Origin: Bacteroidales bacterium
GTDB lineage: Bacteria; Bacteroidota; Bacteroidia; Bacteroidales; UBA12077
NCBI GenBank assembly: GCA_030600865.1
Contig: JAUVUS010000008.1
Location: 1-15,745, forward strand
Direction: 5' to 3'
Length of the DNA stretch: 15,745 bases
The position numbers and the translations under genes were made by a program. This document shows positions 1-6,910 of this stretch, piece after piece. The notes below the pieces were generated by a model. The model saw nothing but the letters and a program-made list of their open reading frames with translations. It was not told the origin of the DNA and did no database searches. The number at the start of each line of letters is the position of its first letter. Position 1 is the first letter of the stretch.

Positions 1-21
1 AGGTTAACTTTTGTCCAAAAG

Positions 22-52
22 CTAAAATAAGGTTTATTGGTTAATTACACAA
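22..52 (-). promoter_or_regulatory. Candidate Bacteroidota-type promoter reading off the left edge
   Basis: On the minus strand a TTG (50-52) is followed after exactly 20 bases by TATTTTAG (22-29). This resembles the Bacteroidota TTG-N17-23-TAnnTTTG promoter with one mismatch in the -7 box. The same -7 type (TAYTTTAGC) lies 27-28 bases before the start codons of the two other minus-strand transcription units at the left of the window. If that spacing holds here, the start codon lies just outside the window. The call rests on pattern only. Confidence 0.4.
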
Positions 53-73
53 TTATAATTGGTATTTAGAAAA

Positions 74-100
74 TAAAAAAACCTGTAGATTGATCTACGG
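74..100 (-). terminator. Intrinsic terminator after darB
   Basis: Read on the minus strand, positions 100-82 form a hairpin with arms ccgtagat and atctacagg (one bulged base, small loop). It is followed directly by seven T residues (81-75) and more T-rich sequence. It lies about 30 bases past the darB stop codon, so it closes the darA-darB transcript. The plus-strand reading has only a short T run (102-105). Confidence 0.75.
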
Positions 101-129
101 ATTTTAATGTATATAAATAGAAGTAATTT

Positions 130-1272
130 CTAAATAACTGTTAAATACGCATATGCATATGAAAATCGTCCACTTTCCGGTACCATTAGTAAAATCTTTT
201 CACCTTTTTTGAGATTACCTGAATGGAATAATTCCTCTAAGATTATATAAATAGATGCCGAACCTACATTCCCTATTTTTGTCAGGTTTGTAAACCACTT
301 TTCTTCAGGAATTTCTATGCCCTGATCTTTTAATTCATTGTACAATTTTTGTTTAAAATACATTGATGAAATATGTGGTAAAAAGTAATCGACATCAGTA
401 AAACTATTAATATTTCTTTTGTTTAAAGCAGCTGCTAATGGAGTTATACAACGATTTACAACGTATTTGTCTAGTAATTTAACATCTTGTTTTACAGAAA
501 AAACAGACTTTTCTAACCATAATTCAGGATCAAACTCTTTCCATCCTTTAAGACTTCCGTCTTCATTTTTTTCAGAACCGGCATACATACATGCATCTAA
601 TTCATTAGCATACGAAATGGTTTCAATCCATTCAATTTTTAATGAAATACCTTCTGAATTCGGATTGTTTTCCAGTAACATAGCTCCTGCACCATCTGAT
701 AACATCCAACGTAGAAAATCCTTTTCAAATGCCAGTATTGGTTTTTCTTCAAGATGATTTGTGCTGTTCATTTCTTTATTAAACTTGTCGGCACGCAGTA
801 AAGTTGAAATTACTTCCGAGCCGGTAGATACAGCATTTTTTGATTGTCCTGATAAAACTGACAGATAAGCATATTTTAATGCATGCATACCTGCACAACA
901 AACTCCTGAAGGAGATACGATTTCAAGCGGTTTATTGCCTAGTTTTCCATGAACCATTGAGGTATGTGAAGGTAATAACTGATCGGCCAATGATGTTCCG
1001 CACGATAATACTTCAATATTTTTTATCGAGAAATTTTTATTTTCAAGATTTTTAATCGCATTTGCTGTTAAATCAGCATTGGAATATTTTACATTTCCTT
1101 CCTGATCAATTACATAATACCTGTTTTTTATACCATTTTGTCTGAGGATAATATTTTTTGATCTGGATGGTGTTCCGTTAACTAATCCCAAAATTGACTC
1201 CATATCATCATTGGATACAGGTTTGTTTGGTAAAAATTTAGCAATATTGTTGATATATACCTGATTTGGCAT
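130..1272 (-). CDS. darB: DarB-type beta-ketoacyl-ACP synthase III (dialkylresorcinol/cyclohexanedione ketosynthase)
   Basis: A 380-residue ketosynthase of the FabH/thiolase fold. The catalytic triad is visible: Cys126 in GVCCAGMHAL (the ACAG position of FabH), His300 in LPHISS and Asn335 in GNVGSAS. SDGAGA (192-197) matches the FabH GDGAGA loop. The protein is longer than housekeeping FabH (about 320 residues), as DarB proteins are. In the known family DarB joins two acyl/beta-ketoacyl thioesters head to head and cyclises them to 2,5-dialkylcyclohexane-1,3-dione, which DarA then aromatises. The specific DarB call rests on the DarA-like gene 12 bases upstream; alone it would be called a FabH-like KAS III. 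The ATG start leaves a normal 12-base intergenic gap. It is the last gene of its operon, followed by a terminator. Confidence 0.85.
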   Translation of the reverse strand: MPNQVYINNIAKFLPNKPVSNDDMESILGLVNGTPSRSKNIILRQNGIKNRYYVIDQEGNVKYSNADLTANAIKNLENKNFSIKNIEVLSCGTSLADQLLPSHTSMVHGKLGNKPLEIVSPSGVCCAGMHALKYAYLSVLSGQSKNAVSTGSEVISTLLRADKFNKEMNSTNHLEEKPILAFEKDFLRWMLSDGAGAMLLENNPNSEGISLKIEWIETISYANELDACMYAGSEKNEDGSLKGWKEFDPELWLEKSVFSVKQDVKLLDKYVVNRCITPLAAALNKRNINSFTDVDYFLPHISSMYFKQKLYNELKDQGIEIPEEKWFTNLTKIGNVGSASIYIILEELFHSGNLKKGEKILLMVPESGRFSYAYAYLTVI

Positions 1273-1284
1273 TCTTATACGTTC

Positions 1285-2214
1285 TTATAGATTTGACATT
1301 AATTTTACCTGAGAGAAATATTTAACTTCTTCACGACTCTTTTTTATTCTAAAAGACGCAAAAATAAGAAAAAATACATACTTAAGTGGTGCAATTACTA
1401 AAATTGCAAAAGGAAAATACCATCTGAATATGTTAACTCTTGTTCTTCTTACAGGATTTGCAGGCCCACCTTTTTTCAAAATAAAATTTGCCCAGATCTT
1501 AAATACTCTTTCTGCAGCAGTTTTTTCAACCGACAATAAATACGGATTAATTTTTACGGCTTTATGTTCCAGCAACTTATCCTGCAGATTTTCTAATATC
1601 TTATTATCGAAGTGATTTTTAACTATTTCTCCAAATTTCTCTGATCCCTCAATATCTTTTTGAGAAATGCCTGGTTTTGGGAAAAATCCTAAAAAATGAT
1701 CTTTTTTCCCGGTAAATAAAAAGTAAGATATAGTGACAATTCCCGTTAAATTTTCTGCCCTGTCTCTTAAAACAATGTTTCCGATTAGCCTGCCACCATT
1801 TTCTGCAATTTTATTTTTTACATACTCCTGTGCTAAAATCCACATATTCCTGACACCTAATAAGGTTATAACAGGTTTATCCTTAAAAATCCTTTTTGCC
1901 TGATCAGAAAGTAAAAATGAATTTGAAGGTATTGAAGGAGACATATACCATACCGTATAAGCAAAAACAATTAAATCAAAATCTTCGTCTCCTAAATCCA
2001 AAGGCTTTATTTCACATGGTATTCTATTTACTGATTCAGGAAATGAGTCAAAAAACTCATAACCTTTCCAAGGGAAATCATATTCTTTTACAGGTTCAAT
2101 ATTTGCATATGTTACAGAATAATTATCTGATTTCTCGAAAGGTTTTGCAAAGTTTTTAACTATTTCGGTAAGTTGTTCTGATTGTGAATAATACAGAATT
2201 AATATCTTGTTCAT
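1285..2214 (-). CDS. darA: DarA-type dialkylresorcinol condensing enzyme/aromatase, flavodoxin-like
   Basis: A 309-residue protein recognised as DarA-like. The N-terminus has a flavodoxin-type beta strand and phosphate-binding loop (ILILYYSQSEQ, residues 4-14). A second strand (DLIVFAYTVWYMSPS, 80-94) sits where flavodoxins contact the flavin ring, and 115-130 (VITLLGVRNMW) is the next strand. The C-terminal third has one strongly hydrophobic segment (about 266-288), suggesting membrane association, and ends in a basic tail. In characterised dar operons DarA is needed to turn the DarB product into the aromatic dialkylresorcinol; a flavin cofactor is inferred from the fold. These lipids serve as antioxidants or signals, or as the esterifying alcohol of flexirubin pigments. 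It is the first gene of the darA-darB operon. No acyl carrier protein gene is adjacent within the window. Confidence 0.85.
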   Translation of the reverse strand: MNKILILYYSQSEQLTEIVKNFAKPFEKSDNYSVTYANIEPVKEYDFPWKGYEFFDSFPESVNRIPCEIKPLDLGDEDFDLIVFAYTVWYMSPSIPSNSFLLSDQAKRIFKDKPVITLLGVRNMWILAQEYVKNKIAENGGRLIGNIVLRDRAENLTGIVTISYFLFTGKKDHFLGFFPKPGISQKDIEGSEKFGEIVKNHFDNKILENLQDKLLEHKAVKINPYLLSVEKTAAERVFKIWANFILKKGGPANPVRRTRVNIFRWYFPFAILVIAPLKYVFFLIFASFRIKKSREEVKYFSQVKLMSNL

Positions 2215-2240
2215 TTTAATGTTAGCTCTTAAATGGCAGG

Positions 2241-2248
2241 CTAAAGTA
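2241..2248 (-). promoter_or_regulatory. Candidate -7 element of the darA promoter
   Basis: The minus strand reads TACTTTAG followed by CCT, one mismatch from TAnnTTTG. It lies 27 bases before the darA ATG. The equivalent element for the small membrane-protein gene (2681-2688, TATTTTAG followed by CCT) lies 28 bases before its ATG. No clear -33 TTG is present at the usual distance. Instead a long inverted repeat occupies that position, which would fit an activator- or repressor-controlled promoter. Confidence 0.35.
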
Positions 2249-2292
2249 AATGAAAATATTGTAAAATAAATATGTTCTACAATATTTTCATT
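2249..2292. repeat. Perfect 15-bp inverted repeat between darA and the upstream gene
   Basis: The left arm 2249-2263 (aatgaaaatattgta) and right arm 2278-2292 (tacaatattttcatt) are exact reverse complements, separated by 14 bases. The repeat lies 20 bases past the stop of the small membrane-protein gene and directly abuts the candidate darA -7 element. It could be an operator for a dimeric regulator, or an AT-rich hairpin that ends the upstream transcript. There is no G/C-rich stem and no clean T run, so I favour the regulatory reading only slightly. Confidence 0.6.
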
Positions 2293-2311
2293 GCAATAAA
2301 ATCTTGATTGA

Positions 2312-2653
2312 TTACTTACAGGAAGGATTTGAAAGAAAATACACCGCTATAGATGCAATTATAATATTTATGACTAGCACTGAATCTAATCCACCATCAA
2401 TTACATCAATAATATTATAAATTGATATTAATGATATTACTAAGCCTGATATCACAGTTAATGTTGCTCTACATATAAATCCTGTAATAAAAATTATAGC
2501 AGCAGAAATTATAAACAGAGCTGCAATATAAAAGCTCAGATCATCTAAATGAAATTTGGTAAAGGTCTTAAAATACTCACTATAAGCAAATAACAAAAGT
2601 CCAATTCTCATCAGCCAAATAGATACAGGAAGTAATGATTTAATAGGTTTCAT
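2312..2653 (-). CDS. Small four-helix integral membrane protein, function unknown
   Basis: A 113-residue, very hydrophobic protein with four likely transmembrane helices at about residues 9-24, 41-60, 64-84 and 90-108. The first two are joined by a polar loop (EYFKTFTKFHLDD). The organisation is loosely like small DoxX-type membrane proteins, but I cannot assign a family. A short basic N-terminus (MKPIKS) suggests a cytoplasmic start. No catalytic motif is visible. It is in line with darA, but a 97-base gap with an inverted repeat and its own candidate promoter for darA suggests a separate transcript. Its own candidate -7 box lies at 2681-2688. Confidence 0.7.
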   Translation of the reverse strand: MKPIKSLLPVSIWLMRIGLLLFAYSEYFKTFTKFHLDDLSFYIAALFIISAAIIFITGFICRATLTVISGLVISLISIYNIIDVIDGGLDSVLVINIIIASIAVYFLSNPSCK

Positions 2654-2680
2654 AATTTATAATTTTTAGTTAGTATGAGG

Positions 2681-2688
2681 CTAAAATA
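2681..2688 (-). promoter_or_regulatory. Candidate -7 element for the small membrane-protein gene
   Basis: The minus strand reads TATTTTAG followed by CCT, 28 bases before the ATG at 2653. The match to TAnnTTTG has one mismatch. The sequence and spacing copy the element before darA. No good TTG is seen about 20 bases further upstream. Confidence 0.3.
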
Positions 2689-2707
2689 AGAAAAATAGTT
2701 AATATTT

Positions 2708-2749
2708 AAACTTTGCATATATTCGTAAGTCATATACGCAAAGTTTTTT
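2708..2749 (+). promoter_or_regulatory. Terminator-like hairpin in the leader of the M14 carboxypeptidase gene
   Basis: AAACTTTGC (2708-2716) and GCAAAGTTT (2738-2746) are perfect inverted arms. The stem continues after one mismatch as TATAT (2718-2722) with ATATA (2732-2736), leaving a 9-base loop. Six T residues (2744-2749) follow, as in an intrinsic terminator on the plus strand. No plus-strand gene lies upstream to terminate, so a leader attenuator or a DNA operator is more likely. The left arm also contains ACTTTG, close to a Bacteroidota -7 box (AAACTTTG for TAnnTTTG), so a promoter may overlap it. Confidence 0.45.
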
Positions 2750-2775
2750 ATTATTTAATTAATTCGAAAATTGCT

Positions 2776-4536
2776 ATGAAAAAGTTAGTTGTAATTATCT
2801 CGTTTTTAGTAATGATATTCAATGTGTTTGGTCAAAATAGCGACTGGACAACTTATTATGAAAATTCCGACTTTTTAGAAACTCCCAGATATAATGAAAC
2901 TATGGAGTATACAAAGAAACTGGCAGAATCGTCGGATTTAATAGAATACAAAAGCTTTGGAACAAGCTTACAAGGACGAGGTTTACCTCTGTTAATTATT
3001 GACAAGAATAAAAACTTTACTCCGGAAAGTGTAAAAGAATCAGGCAATGCAATTTTACTTATCGAAGCTTGTATTCATCCCGGGGAATCTGAAGGAAAAG
3101 ATGCCGGTTTAATGTTAATCAGAGATATAATCATTCATAATAAATATCCAAAACTGCTGGAGCATACAACTGTCTTGTTTATACCGATTTTTAATGCAGA
3201 TGGTCACGAAAGATTTAGTGCATATAACAGAATAAATCAAAATGGCCCAAAAGAAATGGGATGGCGCACAACAGCTAATAACCTTGATCTAAACAGAGAT
3301 TTCTTAAAGGCAGACGCTGTTGAAATGCAACACTGGCTTAAACTATTTAACAAATGGTTACCCGATATGCTTATTGACATTCACACAACCGATGGAGCCG
3401 ATTATCAGTATGCTTTAACCTATTACATGCATGTTTTGGGAGACATGAACGATGAGCAAACAGAATGGCTAAATAACTATATTTCTGAAGTTGAAGTAAT
3501 GCTTATAGATGATAATGTGTTGATATTCCCTTATGTTAAATTCCGAAGATGGCACGACCCCAGAAGTGGATTAATAAAAAGAATAGTACCACCCAGATAT
3601 TCAACAGGTTATTCTTCTTATCAAAATAGACCTGCTTTATTAGTCGAAACACATATGCTTAAAGATTATAAAACAAGAGTTGATGCTACTTATCATTTAC
3701 TTAAACATACATTGGAAATTCTTGATAATCAACATACAGAATTAAAAGAAATAAATATAAATGCCGATTTGGAAACCGTGAATTTAGCAGGGAAAGAACT
3801 TATTTTAAATTATTATACTTCCGATAAAGACAGCAGTATAGTTAAGTTTAAAGGAGTTGATTATGATATTGTACATAGCGATTTAACAAATGATATTTGG
3901 GTACAGTTTAGCGATAAACCAAAAGATTACGATTTGGTACTATTTGACAAATCAATGCCTGCATCAAGTGCAAAATTGCCAGAGGCATATATTATTCCGG
4001 TTGAATGGACTGAAGTAATAAGTCGACTGGGAATGCATGGTATAGAATATTCTGTTATAAAAGAACCTAAGGAAATCGATATAGAAACTTATAAGTTTAC
4101 AAATGTTTCATTTGAAAATTCTCCTTACGAAGGCAGGCAAATGATACAGAATTTTGATATAGAAGAAATTTCGGTTAAAAAAATATTTAATAAAGGTTCT
4201 GTTATTGTTCCAACAAACCAGCGAACAGCAAAGATAATAGCACACATTCTGGAACCTATAGGTCCCGATTCGTATGTTCGTTGGGGATTTTTTAATACAA
4301 TTTTTGAACGTAAAGAATATGTCGAAACTTATGTTATGGAAAAAATGGCTCGCGAAATGATTAAAGAAAATCCTGAATTAAGAGAAGAATATGAAAAAGC
4401 TGTACAAGAAAATCCTCAATATTACAATAATCAGTGGACTAAATTATTTTGGTTTTTTGAAAGAACACCTTACTGGGATCAGCAGAAAGATGTATATCCT
4501 GTAGGAAAAATTTACGACATGGAAGCTGTAAATTAA
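2776..4536 (+). CDS. Secreted M14 family zinc carboxypeptidase
   Basis: A metallocarboxypeptidase of 586 residues that should remove C-terminal residues from peptides outside the cytoplasm. The start is the ATG at 2776, because it begins a typical signal peptide (MKKLVVIISFLVMIFNVFG, cleavage before QNSDW). An in-frame TTG at 2713 would put 21 polar residues ahead of it, inside the leader hairpin. Zinc ligands are His101 and Glu104 (HPGESEGKDAG) and His203 (DIHTTDGADY). Asn173-Arg174 (LNRDF) is the substrate carboxylate-binding pair, and Glu291 (VETHML) is the general base. All key residues are present, so it should be active. About 270 residues follow the catalytic domain; I do not recognise a named domain there. 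The next gene starts 28 bases after the stop, so the two are probably cotranscribed. Substrate specificity cannot be read from the sequence. Confidence 0.93.
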   Translation: MKKLVVIISFLVMIFNVFGQNSDWTTYYENSDFLETPRYNETMEYTKKLAESSDLIEYKSFGTSLQGRGLPLLIIDKNKNFTPESVKESGNAILLIEACIHPGESEGKDAGLMLIRDIIIHNKYPKLLEHTTVLFIPIFNADGHERFSAYNRINQNGPKEMGWRTTANNLDLNRDFLKADAVEMQHWLKLFNKWLPDMLIDIHTTDGADYQYALTYYMHVLGDMNDEQTEWLNNYISEVEVMLIDDNVLIFPYVKFRRWHDPRSGLIKRIVPPRYSTGYSSYQNRPALLVETHMLKDYKTRVDATYHLLKHTLEILDNQHTELKEININADLETVNLAGKELILNYYTSDKDSSIVKFKGVDYDIVHSDLTNDIWVQFSDKPKDYDLVLFDKSMPASSAKLPEAYIIPVEWTEVISRLGMHGIEYSVIKEPKEIDIETYKFTNVSFENSPYEGRQMIQNFDIEEISVKKIFNKGSVIVPTNQRTAKIIAHILEPIGPDSYVRWGFFNTIFERKEYVETYVMEKMAREMIKENPELREEYEKAVQENPQYYNNQWTKLFWFFERTPYWDQQKDVYPVGKIYDMEAVN

Positions 4537-4564
4537 TTATACTCACCCTTAGTTGCAATAAAGA

Positions 4565-6718
4565 ATGAAACAAAATTTAATTTTAATTCTAGGTTTGCTA
4601 TTAAGCTTCAATCTTTTCGGGCAACATTCAAAACCGGATTCTATTATTGCAATATTTTGCGAAGAACAAATTAAACTTGATGGACAGCTGAATGAAACTT
4701 GTTGGTTGAATGCTCCAGCGATTGAAAACTTCACTCAAAGAGAGCAAAATGAAGGAGCTCCTGCAACAGAGAAAACCCGAATTTCAGTAGTTTATAATAC
4801 AAATGAAATTTATTTTGGTATTTGGTGTTTTGATAGTGAAGCCGACAAAATTTCAGCACAACAAATGGCTCGTGATTTTAGCTGGAGAAGCGACGACAAC
4901 ATAGAAATAATGATAAGCACGTTTAACGACAACAGAAACGGATATTTGTTTGTAACAAATCCGAATGGTGCTTTGGCGGATGTGTGGGTGGGTGATGAAG
5001 GTAAGGACTGGAACAAAGACTGGAACGGTGTGTGGGATGTTGCTGTAGAAAAAAACGAACAAGGCTGGTTCGCAGAAATCGTTATTCCTTTCAGCACTTT
5101 GAAATTTAAAAACGACAGTACGCAAGTCTGGGGTATTAATTTTGAAAGAAATATCCGAAGAAAAAAAGAGCAATTATTGTGGCAGGGATGGTCAAGATTA
5201 TACGATGTAGAAAAAATATCTCAAGGCGGTAAATTAGCAGGAATCAAGAATATAAAACAAGGTACAAAAATAGAGATTAAACCTTATATGCTTGGCGGTT
5301 TTGAATTTTCGGAAACAGGAACTGAAAACACAGGTAAAATAGGTGGTGAAATAAATTTTGATATAAGTCCCACATTAAAATTAAACTTCTCGGTAAATAC
5401 TGATTTTGCTCAAGTTGAAGCAGACAGGAAACAAATTAATCTTTCAAGATTTTCGTTATACTACCCTGAAAAAAGACAATTCTTTTTAGAAGGCAAGAAC
5501 TATTATGATTTGAATGTTGGAAGAACACGTTTATTTTATAGTCGAAGAATAGGCATTGACGAAAATACAGAAGTGCCAATAATTGGTGGCATGAGGCTTT
5601 TTGGGAAACTAAATAAAACCAGTATTGGTATTATGTCAATACAGACTTATGCAAAAGATAGTATTCCTACAACTAATTATTCTGTTATTAAAGTAAAACA
5701 AGATATTTTTAAGCAATCGAGCATTGGACTTATTGCTACACAAAAATATTCTGATAATCAATACAACAGAGTTTATGGTACTGATTTTAACTATTCTACA
5801 TCTAGTCTTTTTGGAGAGAAGAACCTTCGTGTAGGTGGTGCTTTTGCTTTTTCTGAAACAAAAATTTTTGGCGAAACAGAAAATTTGAATAAGGATAACC
5901 TTACCTATAATGTATTTTTAAGCTATCCAAACGACCAGGTTGAATTTGATGTGGGGTTTAGTACTGTTCAACAAGGATTTAATCCCGAAATAGGATTCGC
6001 ATATCGAACAAACTATCAAATGCTATATACTGAGTTACAATTCAATCCTCGACTAAAAAACCAGCGATTATTTAGAAATTTGATTTTTAAGCCGATTGAT
6101 ATTAACTATTATATTAATGATGATACAAAAGACCTTGAATCTATTATGTATGAGTGGCGTCCATTTGGATTTGTCTCAAAGAGTGGCGAATTTATGGAGT
6201 TTAATATTATACATCTATATGACAAGCCCACAGAAGATTTTGAATTAATTGACAGTGTTTATATTCCTGCTGGCAGTTATTGGGACAATCGTTTTGAAAT
6301 CCAATTCAGTACTTTCGAAGGAAGAAAAATAGCAGCAGAAGCTGTTGTTAATGTTGGTGAATTTTATACAGGGCATCGTCAGGAATATGAAATATATACA
6401 TATTTTAATTTTAACAGGCATCTGAATATAGGGCTCGACTGGCAAAGAAACAACATACAACTTGCGCAAAATTCTTTTACAACCAACGAAATAGGCGGAC
6501 GAATCGATTATGCTTTTAATCCTAAATTACAAACCAGCGTGTTTACACAATGGAATGATGAAGATGAAAATATTTTAATTAATTACAGAATAAACTGGAT
6601 ACCTAAAATTGGTAGTTACTTTTACTTTGTTGTCAATCAGGAATTCAACACAGAAAATGGAATTGAATTAGAGCGAACGACTATTCTTGGAAAGCTAATT
6701 TGGCGATTTGCATTATGA
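4565..6718 (+). CDS. CBM9-like / DUF5916 outer-membrane beta-barrel protein
   Basis: A 717-residue exported protein. It has a signal peptide (MKQNLILILGLLLSFNLFGQ). A CBM9-like/DUF1083-type domain spans about residues 27-230, with the typical opening around LDGQLNETCW and a later SDDNIEIMIS strand. A DUF5916 domain covers about 235-717. The DUF5916 hallmark is clear at 278-310: NTDFAQVEADRKQ, LSRFSLYYPEKR and FFLEG. The rest alternates polar and hydrophobic residues like an outer-membrane barrel and ends in WRFAL, a plausible barrel C-terminal strand. Members are common in Bacteroidota, but no substrate is established to my knowledge. The CBM9-like part may bind a glycan or other ligand at the surface. 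It follows the M14 carboxypeptidase by 28 bases and ends ahead of a terminator. Confidence 0.92.
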   Translation: MKQNLILILGLLLSFNLFGQHSKPDSIIAIFCEEQIKLDGQLNETCWLNAPAIENFTQREQNEGAPATEKTRISVVYNTNEIYFGIWCFDSEADKISAQQMARDFSWRSDDNIEIMISTFNDNRNGYLFVTNPNGALADVWVGDEGKDWNKDWNGVWDVAVEKNEQGWFAEIVIPFSTLKFKNDSTQVWGINFERNIRRKKEQLLWQGWSRLYDVEKISQGGKLAGIKNIKQGTKIEIKPYMLGGFEFSETGTENTGKIGGEINFDISPTLKLNFSVNTDFAQVEADRKQINLSRFSLYYPEKRQFFLEGKNYYDLNVGRTRLFYSRRIGIDENTEVPIIGGMRLFGKLNKTSIGIMSIQTYAKDSIPTTNYSVIKVKQDIFKQSSIGLIATQKYSDNQYNRVYGTDFNYSTSSLFGEKNLRVGGAFAFSETKIFGETENLNKDNLTYNVFLSYPNDQVEFDVGFSTVQQGFNPEIGFAYRTNYQMLYTELQFNPRLKNQRLFRNLIFKPIDINYYINDDTKDLESIMYEWRPFGFVSKSGEFMEFNIIHLYDKPTEDFELIDSVYIPAGSYWDNRFEIQFSTFEGRKIAAEAVVNVGEFYTGHRQEYEIYTYFNFNRHLNIGLDWQRNNIQLAQNSFTTNEIGGRIDYAFNPKLQTSVFTQWNDEDENILINYRINWIPKIGSYFYFVVNQEFNTENGIELERTTILGKLIWRFAL

Positions 6719-6790
6719 GAATAATGATATAAATATAAAAACTGTAAGCGATAAAATATTTTTACGAATCGTTATAATAATGCATTACAG

Positions 6791-6810
6791 CCCCGTTTTT
6801 CGGGTTTTTT
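6791..6810 (+). terminator. Intrinsic terminator after the DUF5916 gene
   Basis: CCCG-TTTTT-CGGG (6792-6804) forms a short G/C stem followed by six T residues (6805-6810). It lies about 75 bases past the stop codon. The stem is only four base pairs, but the loop and T run are typical. It separates the M14-DUF5916 pair from the caspase-like gene. Confidence 0.65.
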
Positions 6811-6846
6811 ATATTTGCTTAATTTACTACAATACAATGTGTTCTA

Positions 6847-6877
6847 TTGACTTCCCCCTTCAATTGTTGTAACTTGG
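6847..6877 (+). promoter_or_regulatory. Candidate promoter of the caspase-like gene
   Basis: TTG (6847-6849), 20 bases, then TAACTTGG (6870-6877). This matches the Bacteroidota TTG-N17-23-TAnnTTTG layout with one mismatch in the -7 box. Transcription would begin near 6884, about 27 bases before the ATG at 6911. Confidence 0.4.
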
Positions 6878-6910
6878 GCTATAATAAATTTTTCATAAAA
6901 ACATATAGTC

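Noticed and set aside
419..1055. Plus-strand ORFs opposite darB (419-757 and 840-1055)
   Set aside because: No recognisable domain or credible start region; both are shadows of the conserved ketosynthase gene.
2713..2775. TTG start at 2713 extending the M14 carboxypeptidase by 21 residues
   Set aside because: The extension is polar and lies in the leader hairpin; the ATG at 2776 begins a textbook signal peptide.
4853..5173. Minus-strand ORFs opposite the DUF5916 gene
   Set aside because: They lie in antisense to a clear CBM9-like domain and have no domain signature of their own.
6742..6790. CTGTAA/TTACAG inverted repeat after the DUF5916 gene
   Set aside because: The arms are only six bases long, 37 bases apart, and the inner pairing is weak; the CCCG/CGGG hairpin directly after it explains termination.
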